Below, in pieces: positions 1 through 12,100 of a DNA stretch of 64,000 bases (position 1 is its first letter; each line of letters starts with the position of its first letter). The translations under genes and the position numbers were made by a program. This DNA is from Ectocarpus siliculosus (taxonomy: Eukaryota > Sar > Phaeophyceae > Ectocarpales > Ectocarpaceae). Under the pieces are notes generated by a model that did no database searches, was not told where the DNA came from, and worked only from the letters and a program-made list of their open reading frames with translations. Location: assembly GCA_000310025.1 (NCBI GenBank), contig FN649727.1, positions 742,821 to 806,820 on the forward strand, written 5' to 3'.

Positions 1-119
1 TGTCTTTTTTTCTTCAAAGGAGTTCGCGTAGTTGGAAGCCTCACGCTGGTGTAGCATCCGGGTCTCTTCTTGCCGATACTGTGGTCCGTGTATTGTGTTC
101 TCGCTGATGCTGCTAGCAG

Positions 120-191
120 GCGTCATACCGCGGGACCTTGGTGGACTCCGTGCTCTTGAGACGCTTCATCTCAGCAACAACCAGCTCTCCG
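120..191 (+). CDS. Gene 1 LRR exon 1 (in this window)
   Basis: A 72-bp exon encoding one 24-residue plant-type LRR (GVIPRDLGGLRALETLHL, then SNNQLSG). The acceptor is tgctagcag and the donor gtaagcaag. The exon starts two bases into a split Gly codon and ends one base into the next, so it is phase 1 at both ends and can be skipped or duplicated without losing frame. The following intron belongs to the same repeat family as the introns of the second ROCO gene at 55-61 kb. Confidence 0.85.
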
Positions 192-3100
192 GTAAGCAAG
201 ACCGGTGTTCGCATGTGTCACACGTTTGGGTCACAAGTTGGCTCGCGTTCTTGTTGGTTACCAGCCTTGTTGGATGTAAACTTTGTCGGTTATGAACTTC
301 GTGTTTGATCACCGGCAAAGAGCGTACGGACATTGTCTTGGTGCGTGACCGTTGGGCCGTTGGGTTGGGTGAATCATGAGGTGGCGTGTAACAGAGGCGT
401 GCCGAGATGGATGTTGTGTGTGGCCGTGGCTCTCCCCAGGCGGTTGGGCAAGCAAACTAAGTCTTTGCCTCGACTGCATAAGACTATGCAGGTTTTGGTT
501 GGTGACTATGATACTTGTCTAGGCTGAACAGTTGTCGCCAACTTTTGGACCTCAAGATGCACCATGACAAGATCAAGGGTGTCACCGCATGAGTGTGAGG
601 TGCGATTAACCATCGGTGGGCAGATGCATGCAGTGGGTGTTGTGTATTATAGTATTCTTCTAGCCGCTTCGATGAATCCGATTTCGCGTTCGAGGAGTTG
701 GTACGTCTCAAACCTCCATTTGTGTGACGGCCCTCGAGTCAACCCCCAATTTCGGTAACTGAAGTTGCTTGTCATGAACGTGTGTGACTGTGTCCCAAGG
801 TGGCGTTCTCTAAACGTGGAGCCAATTATTTTCGTGTTTTCTTGTGACGGGACGTGTACCGCCTTGGCATATGGCTACACGAGATTAGTGTTGGCATTAG
901 GTGTTGGTCGCGCATGGGCAGCTATATAGCAGGGTTTCACATTTGTGAATGATACTCCGATTTGTAGCGGTATTACCTTTCGGTATAGTGCAGAAACTGA
1001 TGACGCGGTCGTGGGGAAGTGCTCTCTTTGTCTCTCATCATGTCGGTAGGCACCTAGTGTGGAAAGAGTTCTATTTACGGTCTGTTAGTGACGATTTAGG
1101 TCGGGTCGGATGTTGAACCTAGGCTCCGCACATGGACACGGTGGCCGAACCAACCCAACCTAGCCCTAACCCTCACCCACGGCCAACTGCCGCGAACTGG
1201 CCGAGAACGCGGCTGCGCCACGTTGTCAGATTGCGGGACAGAAAGAGGGCGCGGGAGAGTAGCCTACCGCCCGAACCAACGCTCGACCAATCAGAGGACG
1301 TAAAAGCCCGTAGATGCAAAGAATCACGAACAGACGGAAAAAACTCCTGAGCCCAAACCAAGATGGACAAGGTTATCCTTTGTCGCCGACAGCGATGCAA
1401 CCATTAGCTGACACGCCATGTTTTTTTCCAGGACAGCGAACTATTTGCGATGAGGTGTAGGTTTATGTGGTCCAAGCAACTTATGCGCCTGCCGTCTTGC
1501 TTGCATGCAGGCGTGATTCCATCGGAGCTGGGGCTCCTCGGGGCTTTAAAGTCACTAAGACTTGCGCGCAACAGCCTAACGGGTGAGTTTTAAGCGTGTC
1601 CCGTTTTAGCCCTTCGCCACCATTTGTTGCTAAGTTGGCAGGCTGGACGGTTTGTTTCTGCAGTTCTGAGGAGTATCCAGGAGCTGCATTGTTTACCCGC
1701 ATAAGTTGTTGTCTACTGGCCTCGTAGTGTAACGCGAAAGTTTGCTGGTCGCGAAGTGTACCAATAAGAGCGGTATGAAAGACCCCGTCAGCCAAGGCGA
1801 GTCGAACACGCGGAATCCAGTGGATACACAAGTCACAACGGGTGCGCTCCGCCCCCTCCGGTCGCCGGTGGTCGCGCCATGGGAAGGGCCTTCGTCCACT
1901 GCACACTCGAGGAGGTCGTGAACCCGTCGTTACGGCTACGGCCATGGGGGGGTCTCACATGCGAATCAACATTTTTTTATGTCAAAAGGTCTTTACATGC
2001 TCGAGGCGAAGTAGTTTGGACGACTTGCGATGTTGTTGGCGTATGAGGCGTGATGTTGTTGCGGGCCTTCCGTGTGTAGGTGTCACCAAGCCTGACCTCC
2101 TGCGAACGGGTGATGGACGGTTGTTCTTCGTCACCCTTCGTGTTCTCTCTGTTTCTCAAGAGAGGTTGTGTGTCTTTCGGTCGCCAATTTCGTTGTTGTT
2201 CCCTCTACCGGGCAGTTGGAAGCCTCACGCTGGTGTTTGCAGCCGGGTCAACTTCGGTGATGCTTTGGTCCGTGTGTGTTCATGCTGGTTCTCTTTGCAG
2301 GTGCGATACCGCGGGAGCTTGGTGGACTCGGTGCTCTTGAGAAGCTGGATTTTGGTTGTAACAAGCTCTCCGGTAAGAAAAACCAGTGTTCGCGTAGGCC
2401 ACAGGTTGGGGTCTTATATGGCCGGCGTCCTTGCCGGTTGTAAACCTCGTGTTTGGGCAACGCCAAAAAGCGTTCGGATATTGTTATGAGTAGCTGTCGT
2501 TGCGTGTAGTATGGCATCGGATTGCCGTCCGAGCGTCGTTTCAGAGGCTTGCCGATATTGTACGTGGGGGTGACGCTCCCCTGGCGCGTGAACGAGCAAG
2601 ATATTTCTTTGCCTCGAGCAGATGATACTGTTTGCTGTTGTTGCTGTTGTGGCCTTTTCAGCTAAAATCTTCCTGAACTTCATCCTATCATCTTTAGTGC
2701 TCAAGGTTGGGAATATTTTCGCAGGCTACATCCCGACTAAGGCTGGCTTACGGCAGGACACAAAGAAATGACAATAAAAAAACACCTATGGACGCGCGAA
2801 AGAAAAATGTGCTATCATAAACAAACCGAGAACGCTCACAGCTCACACGAAGGTAAAGTCCATTGCTCGGACTTGAAGACTGCTTGAAAAGTAAACCACT
2901 GAGGAGTACCGATATCAAAATGCAAATCGTCTTGTCAAGACTCAGGACTGTTTTGGTTTCCTTTGGGTGACCAGGACGGCCTCCTTCAGTCGGAAGCTCC
3001 AAACGACACGATTACGATTGTTTCCGGCGAATCACCGTCTCGAGATGTCATTGCATCCACCACCTGCTACTACCTCAGTCGACCTCGAGAGTTTTGAGCC

Positions 3101-6100
3101 CGATTTGTGCCCTTTGCGGTAGCCTACGCGGAGGCGGTGTTTGACCCTTTTGACCCCCGTCCGAAGCTGAGATGACTACAAACGGTGTACCGGGGGGGTT
3201 GGGTGATGCGAAACGGTACAAAAGCATTTGACTGGGGGACCCCGAGGGCCCACGCTGATTGGCTAAGACCACCGAGTGCCGTTTCCTGGCGGCTCATGCG
3301 GAGATGCCGCGACCAGGCTGCTCGAGTGGGCAACCAACCGTTTTCTGTCGACCCGCTCGCCGTTTACTGTCGCCAAAATATGGAAGGGCTCAAGGCAACC
3401 TCAACCACGAGTTAACTGAACAGCTTGCGTTTTTCAGGCAGCATACAACTATGATAGTACCACCACATGCAGAGCGAGCACAGGAATGTGCATCTGTTGC
3501 GTCCTCCCGCATACACAGCTGGTTGAACTGTGATGTAAGGTGAATGGTTTTGCCTGCATATGTCTCTGCGATTTGTGTCTTTTCGGAAGAAACCAGGGGT
3601 CGGTGTGTGGTTGTGTGAGTGAGGAAGATTGATCTGTGGATACACATGGCGCACGCGAGGCAGCGGCGGCGTCCATATGTACCTATACAGTGTTTTTGTG
3701 ATGAGCACCTGCTGGCATCACTGATAAAACCTTTTCAGTGTATAGGCTTTAACATACTCGAAGTATGCCCAGCACCCAGCCGGTTTCCCTCCATTCACTG
3801 CAAAGACCCCAACACATCCCCGTTCGACTGTGGTTATATCTCGAATGGGTAGTCTTTCTGTGTTTGTATTTCTTTTTCCTAAAAGTTTTGTTTAGAACGC
3901 GGTTCAGTGCTTTGCGCGGTCAGAGCACCGATCAGGTGGAAGATGTCTAAGAGCCTCCGTGTGTTGCAGTGTTGATGTTGTTGGTGGACTCTAGGAGTTG
4001 GTTCTATCATGATGACCGATTTAGGGTTTTTAAGTGGTGAGATGATTTGTTTTTTTCTGCACGCTCGTGCCCGGAGTACACGCGCTCGCACAACCTACTG
4101 TACCGCCCGCGCACAATGCCGGAACCAGGATTACGCTTACGTGTGACTTACGGCCACAACCCCCCCGCGGTGATAGAGAATGAGGTTGTTCTCTGTGGTG
4201 CCCGAGCATGTGTCGCGCTAGGCTCGACGTTTTCCCTTGACTCGTGCCCTGGCTCCGCGACTCTATTGGCTGGCTGCGTTTTGTTATATTTGGTAATGTT
4301 TGTTTGCTTGATAGCTCTCTGGGACCACACCCAAAACGTCCAAGACATCGGCCACGACGAGGGCACTCAACGTATGTCAGGTACGCCTACATTGAGCAAT
4401 GCATGCAAGCGGTGTGTTCCTCGAGGCAATCAGTCACTGTCGGCCTGCGAGTGGGTCAACGTGTATTCGGCTAGCTTTGTAATACATTGCTGACGAACGG
4501 GTGTACGTCGTGCTGGTTATCCTCCATGCCGGCATGCTAGATTGGGATTTCTCAGCTCACCAGGGCTGGTCTTGGGAGTTTTTCTTGTGAGGAACAAATA
4601 CACAGGTCGTCAGGCGGGTGCAGTCTCTATTGGGTATATACATGAAGTCCCTGATACATCACACGCACCATCCTGTAGCATATATTTCGACCCGAGGTTG
4701 ACGCGGGAAGACCGTCGGAGGTAGTTCGTCGAGGTTTCACTGTTCACCTGCCGCAGCTGCACTGCCTCGTTCGGTAACACCTCAAATTCGTCGACGATCC
4801 CGAATCTACCATGAGGAAGGCTAGTAGGATTCGTGGTGATTGCGAACATTGCCAGACGGTAGCTTGTTGCTGGAGCCTCTGCTCTATGTGGTCGTGGTCA
4901 CCTGGTGACTCGAGCGACGATATTCATCACTTCATGTGCATGCTCTATGTTACTTGGTAGGTGGGCCCATGCCTAGCCAGCTGTGCCGGTTGCTTGACGT
5001 CCTAGATGATGTTCAACAAGGAAAGTTTCAGTCGCTCAAGCTCGAAAACAACCCCTGGGCTGAGCCCCCAGAGTCTATCGTGGTCAAAGGCCCAAAGGCT
5101 GTCAGAGGCTATTTCGAAGACCTGTATGCTGAGCCTTGCAGGATCAAGCGCAGCAGCGTCAAGGTTGTTCTTGTCGGGCAGGAAGGCGCAGGGAAAACGA
5201 GGTCAGTGATGCGACGTCCTGCTGTTGGCAACTACTGCACTCGCACCAGATATGTTTGACCGCGCTCGTTTGACACAGCAATCGGTATTTAACAGAGTGG
5301 TATCAGATCAACTTTGATCGACCATGGTCATTTGTAGTGTTTTTGCAACAGAGAACGTTTTTTTGTTCACAGCGGGTGGTAGCCACCTGCCTTTTCGTGT
5401 TGGAGCTTTCCCACATAGCTCTGATTTTGTTGGCCTTGTACCTTGATTGTGCGTGCGATCACACCCCTCTTAGACCGAATTTGATCTGTCGATTGCTCCA
5501 AATCCGACAACCGACCGATTCGTCTCTCAGGAAAGGTTGCGATCCAAAGTTTCGAAACCAAACTTTTCGGCACAAGGGGCTCTCTTGGCCGTGGAGCAAC
5601 CGAGTGATGAAAATTGGCCTGGGGAGGGTGCGAACACTCGCACCTTCGCGGTTTTCTTGCGCATTTTGCTTCCCAACTGATGGTCTTGAATATCACGTGG
5701 AACAAATTGTTGTCGGGCACAACATGGAACCAATGCCATTTGCTCTTGCCGTGCATGGGCATGCTTTCGAACGTTGATTCTCCACAACCAACAGTGGTGT
5801 CTGGAACATTTTTTGCCCAAACGACCCTTTTGCGGCATGCTCTCCATTATGTGTTGGCGGGTACTCGCGTCTACCTCTTGCAGCTTGCTCCAGAGCATGA
5901 AGGCCAATGAAGCGACTCCTACTGGCGAGTGGAAGGAGGAGAGCACGGTTTTTGCTGACGTGGAGGCGATGGAGCTAGAAGGCTCATCCGTTCGGGTGTA
6001 CGACTGCGCTGGGCAGGTAACACGTGTTGTTCATACCGAAGTTTCTGAAAGGGTGCCCGACGGAGGCCTTACGCGAGACCGTCGTCCAGGAGCACTCGCT

Positions 6101-9100
6101 CTCCGCCCGTCGTGCGAGTATCCTAGGTCTAGGTGCACCGAGTGTTGCAAGTCGATCGAAATGGTGCATTCAAGAGCGCTTCCAGTTGGTCATCCCCAAT
6201 GAGCGGTACCTCGCGCCTCACTGAGCAAAGTCGAGTACCTGGTACCTGGTACATGATATCGTAAACTACATGACTTGGTTCCACCACCCTGTCGAACCCA
6301 TGGGGGGTGTGTGGCCGCGCGGAATTCGGTTCTCACTTCGGTGTACAGTATGACCAAAAATGGGGAAGGGAGAGAGGGGCCGACGCCGTTTTGGTGGGAT
6401 ACTTTGGCCGCCCCCGAACCTACACCAACAACCTGGCCGCTTTCGAAGGCAGTGAGAAGCCCCCGCTTGTGTTTGTGTCGAGCGCCCTGGTAGAGAAGAC
6501 GCACTGTTACTATGGTGCCTTGTCGTCTTGTTGGGGGTTGCCGCCACGAGGTACACAGTCAGAACCTTACGGGGGAGTGGGCACAACGGTGTTGTTGCTC
6601 TGGGGCGCATTGTTCGAGAATTTGCATGGTTGTATTTTGTACGGTTCGTGGCGTAGGTGAGAAAGAGGTGTTCACGCCTTGCTTACACAACACAAGCTTG
6701 GAGAAAGTCACATGTTCAGGAAATGGACCTGCATATTTTTAGATCATGCCGTGGGGCGTTGATACGTCCACCAACGTTTGGCAAGGGATAGGAGATGTTT
6801 ACAGCTCATTCTAGCTTCCGAATTCGGAGGTGGCTCGGGCCTTGGAGCTCCTAAGTAGAATGGCTTCGTGGGATCTCGCGGAGGCGCAGTCCTCATGGAT
6901 GAGAGGCCACACACAAGTCGATGTTTCATGTGTAGCTCACACAACGCACGTTCGGCAGGTTGCCTACACAGGGCTGCTGCAGATGTTCTTGACGCCACGA
7001 GCGGTTTGCGTGCTCGTGTGCAACGCGGGGGAGTTCGGACAGCAGACCGGCAGCGAAAGCAATGATCAGGTTGGGGAAGACTGTCGCAAGCTGGAAGAGT
7101 TGCGCATATGTGATTGGCTGCGATCAATATCTCGACGCGTTCCCAACAACGACGTCATCCTTGTCGCCACCAAGTGTGACCTGGCGGGCGGAAACGCTGG
7201 GAAAATTGGCTTAAGAATGGGGCATGCCTGTCGGAGGTGGCTGTCGAGCTGGGCTCGCAATGGTATGCAACCCGTTCGGTTGGAGCCCTGCGTTTCCCTC
7301 ACGAGCTGCTTGGCGACAGGAGTTGGTGAGCATGACGAGAGTAGCACTGGGAACCACGTGTCGAAGGGGGGTTGGGCGTGCGACTGGCGAGACATGGCAG
7401 ACGGTAACCCCTTGCCCAGTTTGCTTCACCGGCTCGTCAACAAGCCTGACGGATGTGGTCTCCGAGGAACGCAGATGGTGCTTCCTCGCAGCTGGGATAT
7501 TGCCCTCACTGTTCTGGAAGCCCTTGAGCATGGAAGGTGGGCTTGATTTCGGGTTGACGCTTCGGCTCTACAGCGACTTCGGGACATTCGTACGCGGAAC
7601 CAGGGGGGCTTGTGGACACGTATGCTTGCTCACCTGGGTTGGGCGTAGAAAACCGAACCCCCATCTAGAGGGGAGTTCGCGAAACCCCGACTGAAACGCG
7701 GACGAAAACAGACAGATGACATGGGGTAGACGAGTTCGTTTCGTTCATGAACGTGTTTTTGGGTGCCTATCGCGGGTGAACAAACCAATCAGTTCTCCGT
7801 TGTTGGAGGTTCTTGCGCACCATAGCACCGTTGCTTGGTCAAGAGCGCGAAAGCACGATCCACACATCGCCAGTACACCCAAACACCCCGCTAGTGCAAC
7901 ACGGAAGAACCGGAACGCCATCTAGACCTCTGTGGCAAAGTGTAAACTAGTCTTTCTGGGTTCTGCACGCAAGGCTGCCGACATAAAGAGTGGGGCCTGC
8001 GTGCTGTGGATGTATTCGGAGGTTACCAAGGATTACGATGGTGCCACGCTGAACAGAAGCCCATCAACCGCGCGTTGCTGTTGCTTTTGTCATGGTCTTC
8101 ACATTGCAACACCTGTGGTGGCCTCTATTAAGTACCTCTCTTTCGCGCTCGTCATGGCGACGAAACGAAGTGCTTAAGCCTCAATGTAATCTTTCCTAGG
8201 GTTAAATTAAAACGGACCCAGAGAAAATCCCGCCGCTCGCGGGGCATTAAAAAATATCCAAGCATGAAGACAAAAAGTTCAAGGAGGTAGCAGGTATGCT
8301 ATTCGTAGGGCAATCAAAACTCCAAAGAGGAAGCAGAGCCAATTGCTTCATCTCGAAGCTAAGTCGAACGATATACCGTACGGTTAAGCCTACCGAGTGG
8401 GTCAGCTGAGAAACAGGGAATCGCGAGCGAATCAACCCCGCCCACCTCCCGTCGACTTGGCGTTGTCGATTGTGGGGCCTAAATGCCCTTTCGTGTCCAC
8501 ACGAGTGGCCCTCATTTGAACTATCGTTGACGTTGGGTCTGCTTCACCTGTACTAATGGCCCGTACCGTCCATACGTATGGGTGCAATCCTCGAACACTG
8601 GGTGCTACGAGCGCCGAGTACTTGCCTTGTTGGGATATGCCAAGTGCCCTCTACCCCGTTATCATTTTATCGTTTTTTGCCCAGAGATCCTGTGGAAGTG
8701 GTACTGCGCAAGTTGCCCGACGCCGACAGAGGAGACGCGACGGAAACGGCAAGAGGCGAAACAGCCATGTATCAGGGGATCACGGTCGAGGACCTCAGCA
8801 TCAAATGGCAGAAAACAGTTGACGGACTTGAAAGGCGTGGAGTCACGGTCACAATCGCCAAGAATGCTTTGGAGGGAGCTCTCTCAATCAGGTACAAAAA
8901 CATATCACATTGATATTCCGATTACAATTGTATCCATGATTTGATTAAACGATTAAACAAGAACGGTACGTTGGGTCCTTGCAATTGCAACTTTAGCTCG
9001 ATTCATATAGACAAGTCCGTGAGGTCCGCTGGAAACTACATTGGTACAAATCGCTGTCATTCGGTATTGTGCATCGCTTCGCGAACAAGGAGAGTGGTGG

Positions 9101-12100
9101 CCTCGAGTATGGCGTCGGCCTCGTTCCGGAGATGTGCGTAGCAATGCCGCTGCCTCATACTCCGAATGGTTTGTGGTTACATCCTGGGTGGATATTGCCC
9201 ACTCGACCGTTTGACTTGACAACGTTGTGCATGCAGGGAGTTCGACGGATCCCTCATCCGCCATGAGAAGTTTATCTTTCTGGACATCATTTGGCTGGCA
9301 AGAATCCTTAAACCATTGCTAAACCACAAGGATCAAGAGACCTTTGACGGCCTCGTAAGCCTTGGGGATACGGGTGACGCGCGCATCACACTCGACGATC
9401 CATCAGACATCGCTTCGTGGGGCCGACTCAAGAACCAGGGTGTGCTTGAACCGAGGTTGGCGTATGCCATCTGGCCTAACGGTCTGTCCGAGTACGTCCT
9501 CTCTACTCTTGCATTCTTGGGTCTCACTTTTCCGCTCGAAGACGATCCTGCTGAGGGGCTGGTGGTTCTGCTGAGGCTCAAGCTAGACCGCCCCGGGAGT
9601 GTGGGCCAATTGATCGACACCTTCTGCTCGGAGCACACCCCGGCACTCAGCGCCAATTGGAAGATATTCCTCGGTGTACCGCCTGGTGCGATTGAAAAGG
9701 TGCTGACGCGGTGCTGCGGTCTCGGTGGTGTACGAACGTTCTGGCGATATGGGGTTCTTGTTCACGGTGGCCTAGGGGATCTAGGTCGGCGCGAGATATT
9801 CGCTGTGGTCTTGGAATACTCTTCCACCGAAATGAGCTTGCTGCTCAGATTTTCGGCGATATCAGCACGCCGGCTCCATGGGTGGCGCTGTCATACGTCA
9901 TGTCTGCAGTGAGCTTGATGCTGCTGGATTTCCCGGGACTGCGCTGGAGAGGCTCTTTGGCTTGTCCTCAGCATGGTGACACGATGCTATTGGCGAACAA
10001 GGCAAGTCCCGTCGCGTATTCTGCGGGCCATGGGTGAACCCCAATTGTGATCGGGTGACGCACACAAGTTAATGACACAATCGACTACATATGTGTCATC
10101 GATTGACTGTTTGGCTTGATTAGCTTCATGCAATCGACTGGGTATCTTGTAGCCCAAATTTCAGCGTGGTGCTTGTGTAACATGTGCTGTCTCGGTTTTG
10201 TCAACACGTTAAGAATACGTATTTGCTCTAGTTAGAGTTGATCCCTCTGAAAGCCCCCGAGTTGAAGTATATCGCTTTCCAGAACTGGGAGCAGTGCGCA
10301 CTAGAACGAACTCACCGCGAGGCAATTGCGCCATTACATTTTGCTGGTGGTTTCTGAGGCAGGTGTCTTGGCCTTTGGGATATTTCGGGAAGGCGGTGAT
10401 GGCGTTGGTACGGGCACATGATCGAGGGCTGAGTCGCCATTTCATCTATTGTTTGGTGTGTTTGGTGATACTTGTGTATTTCACGCCTGCCATTGCCTCG
10501 CTTCTACAATTCTTTCTTTAATTTTTCAATAATTTCAACATGACAAATTCTACACATGGACGGGATATCACTCGTCAGGCGACTCGCTCTGGAGACATGT
10601 TTATGGAGCGTAGTGCATGCCCAAAGTGCCGTCCGGAAACCAGGGGGCTCGGGGCGGCGGCCATCGACCTGGTGCGCATGGTCGACATCCGACTGGACCG
10701 ACGTAAGCACGACCCATGGTGATGTTGGACTTCTGTACAGAGGGCGAGTGGGGCACAGCGTTGTGCAAATTTGTTTTATCATCTCTGAATCGTTCATGTT
10801 TGGCACCCCCGATGTGATGGCTGTGACTTGCGTGATTTCCTCACCCCTGCACGGAAACCTATTTCACAAATTTGGTTCTGCTGAGCACACCCCTGTGCGA
10901 TAGCTCTCATTGTGTGATATTGAACGAAATTACATCGGCGATACTGGTATTTGTATGCATTCGCTGAATGCAATGTCTCCGATCTGCGCACCCGTAGTAC
11001 GTTTGTACTGCTGCGCGAGGATCTGTGAGTGTTGCATCGCGAGCGAGCACAACACGCAAAACACACACAAACCAGAAAGCGCAGAAAATCGTACCTTGAA
11101 TGTCGTGACGTGCGACAGAAGACCAGCAGGGTACTGTGAGGTGGTTGTGGCAGTTTCGGAACAACGAAGAGCGACGGACGAGTCGTCGGTCGTTAAAAAG
11201 CGATCAATTTTCCTTCTAGCTTTGGTATTGGTAAATCTTTGGTTCCGGCACGTGTACTTTGGTCGTGTGCTTATATGAGTGATCACCGTTCTTTCCACCG
11301 ATGAAATGACAATATCTTGACATATTTCCATGTGTGCGCGGCCAACCTGCAATACATACTGTAGTGGGGGTCCCCATAACTAATCGCGAGACAACATACG
11401 GCGACGAAGCGTTGCAGTGCAATGAGCCCCTCGGGACCCACGCACGGTGGGTTGCCGTGAAGCGTACGGCTGACCCGCTGTTGGTTCTGTTTTGAAGCCA
11501 TTGCAATCGTGTGGGCCAACTCTGACCCCTGTGCGAAAACTGAACATATTTATTTCAAGTTTTTTTTTTCCAGCTCTGTTCGATCGGTCCGACGTGTGAG
11601 CTCATTCATTTTTGTCCGGCAATGATGGCTATATTTCTGTCTTTACCGGCGAACCCTGCGTGTCCTGTGATTCGACCAAAAGGCGTACTGAACGGCCGCA
11701 AATATTTCTGGAATGGTCACAAACAAGGTCCTTGTTTCTATTGTGTTCTCGGGGCCCTGTTGGGTCACCATTGAGGTGATGTTGTGCGTACGACTGCGCT
11801 GTACGTTTCGAACACTCGGTGCGGGGAGTGCGGTTAATATCGTTGTGTTTAGTTGGATGTGGATAGACCCCAGCCCGGTTCGATTTCGACCGTTGACGTC
11901 ACCTCTCGCTGGCTTCTCAAATTGCGATCATGAACGTCGTGCGAAGGCATCGAAACGTTAGGAGGTGCTGAGTATCTTGTACCACTCATGTTCGCTCAAC
12001 AGACGTGATTTTCCACAAGGTGAAGGCGAGGTTCGACGTCGTGGAGGGTCAGTGCTCCTTCTCTCACCCGACGGTGAGAATGGGCTGCATATCCTCAGTT

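Noticed and set aside
1481-1945. Long - strand ORFs in LRR introns (also 56815-57327, 58726-59121 and 59885-60166), similar to each other
   Set aside because: They recur only because the introns are duplicated. They overlap the LRR exons in antisense, differ in length by frameshifts, and have no domain.
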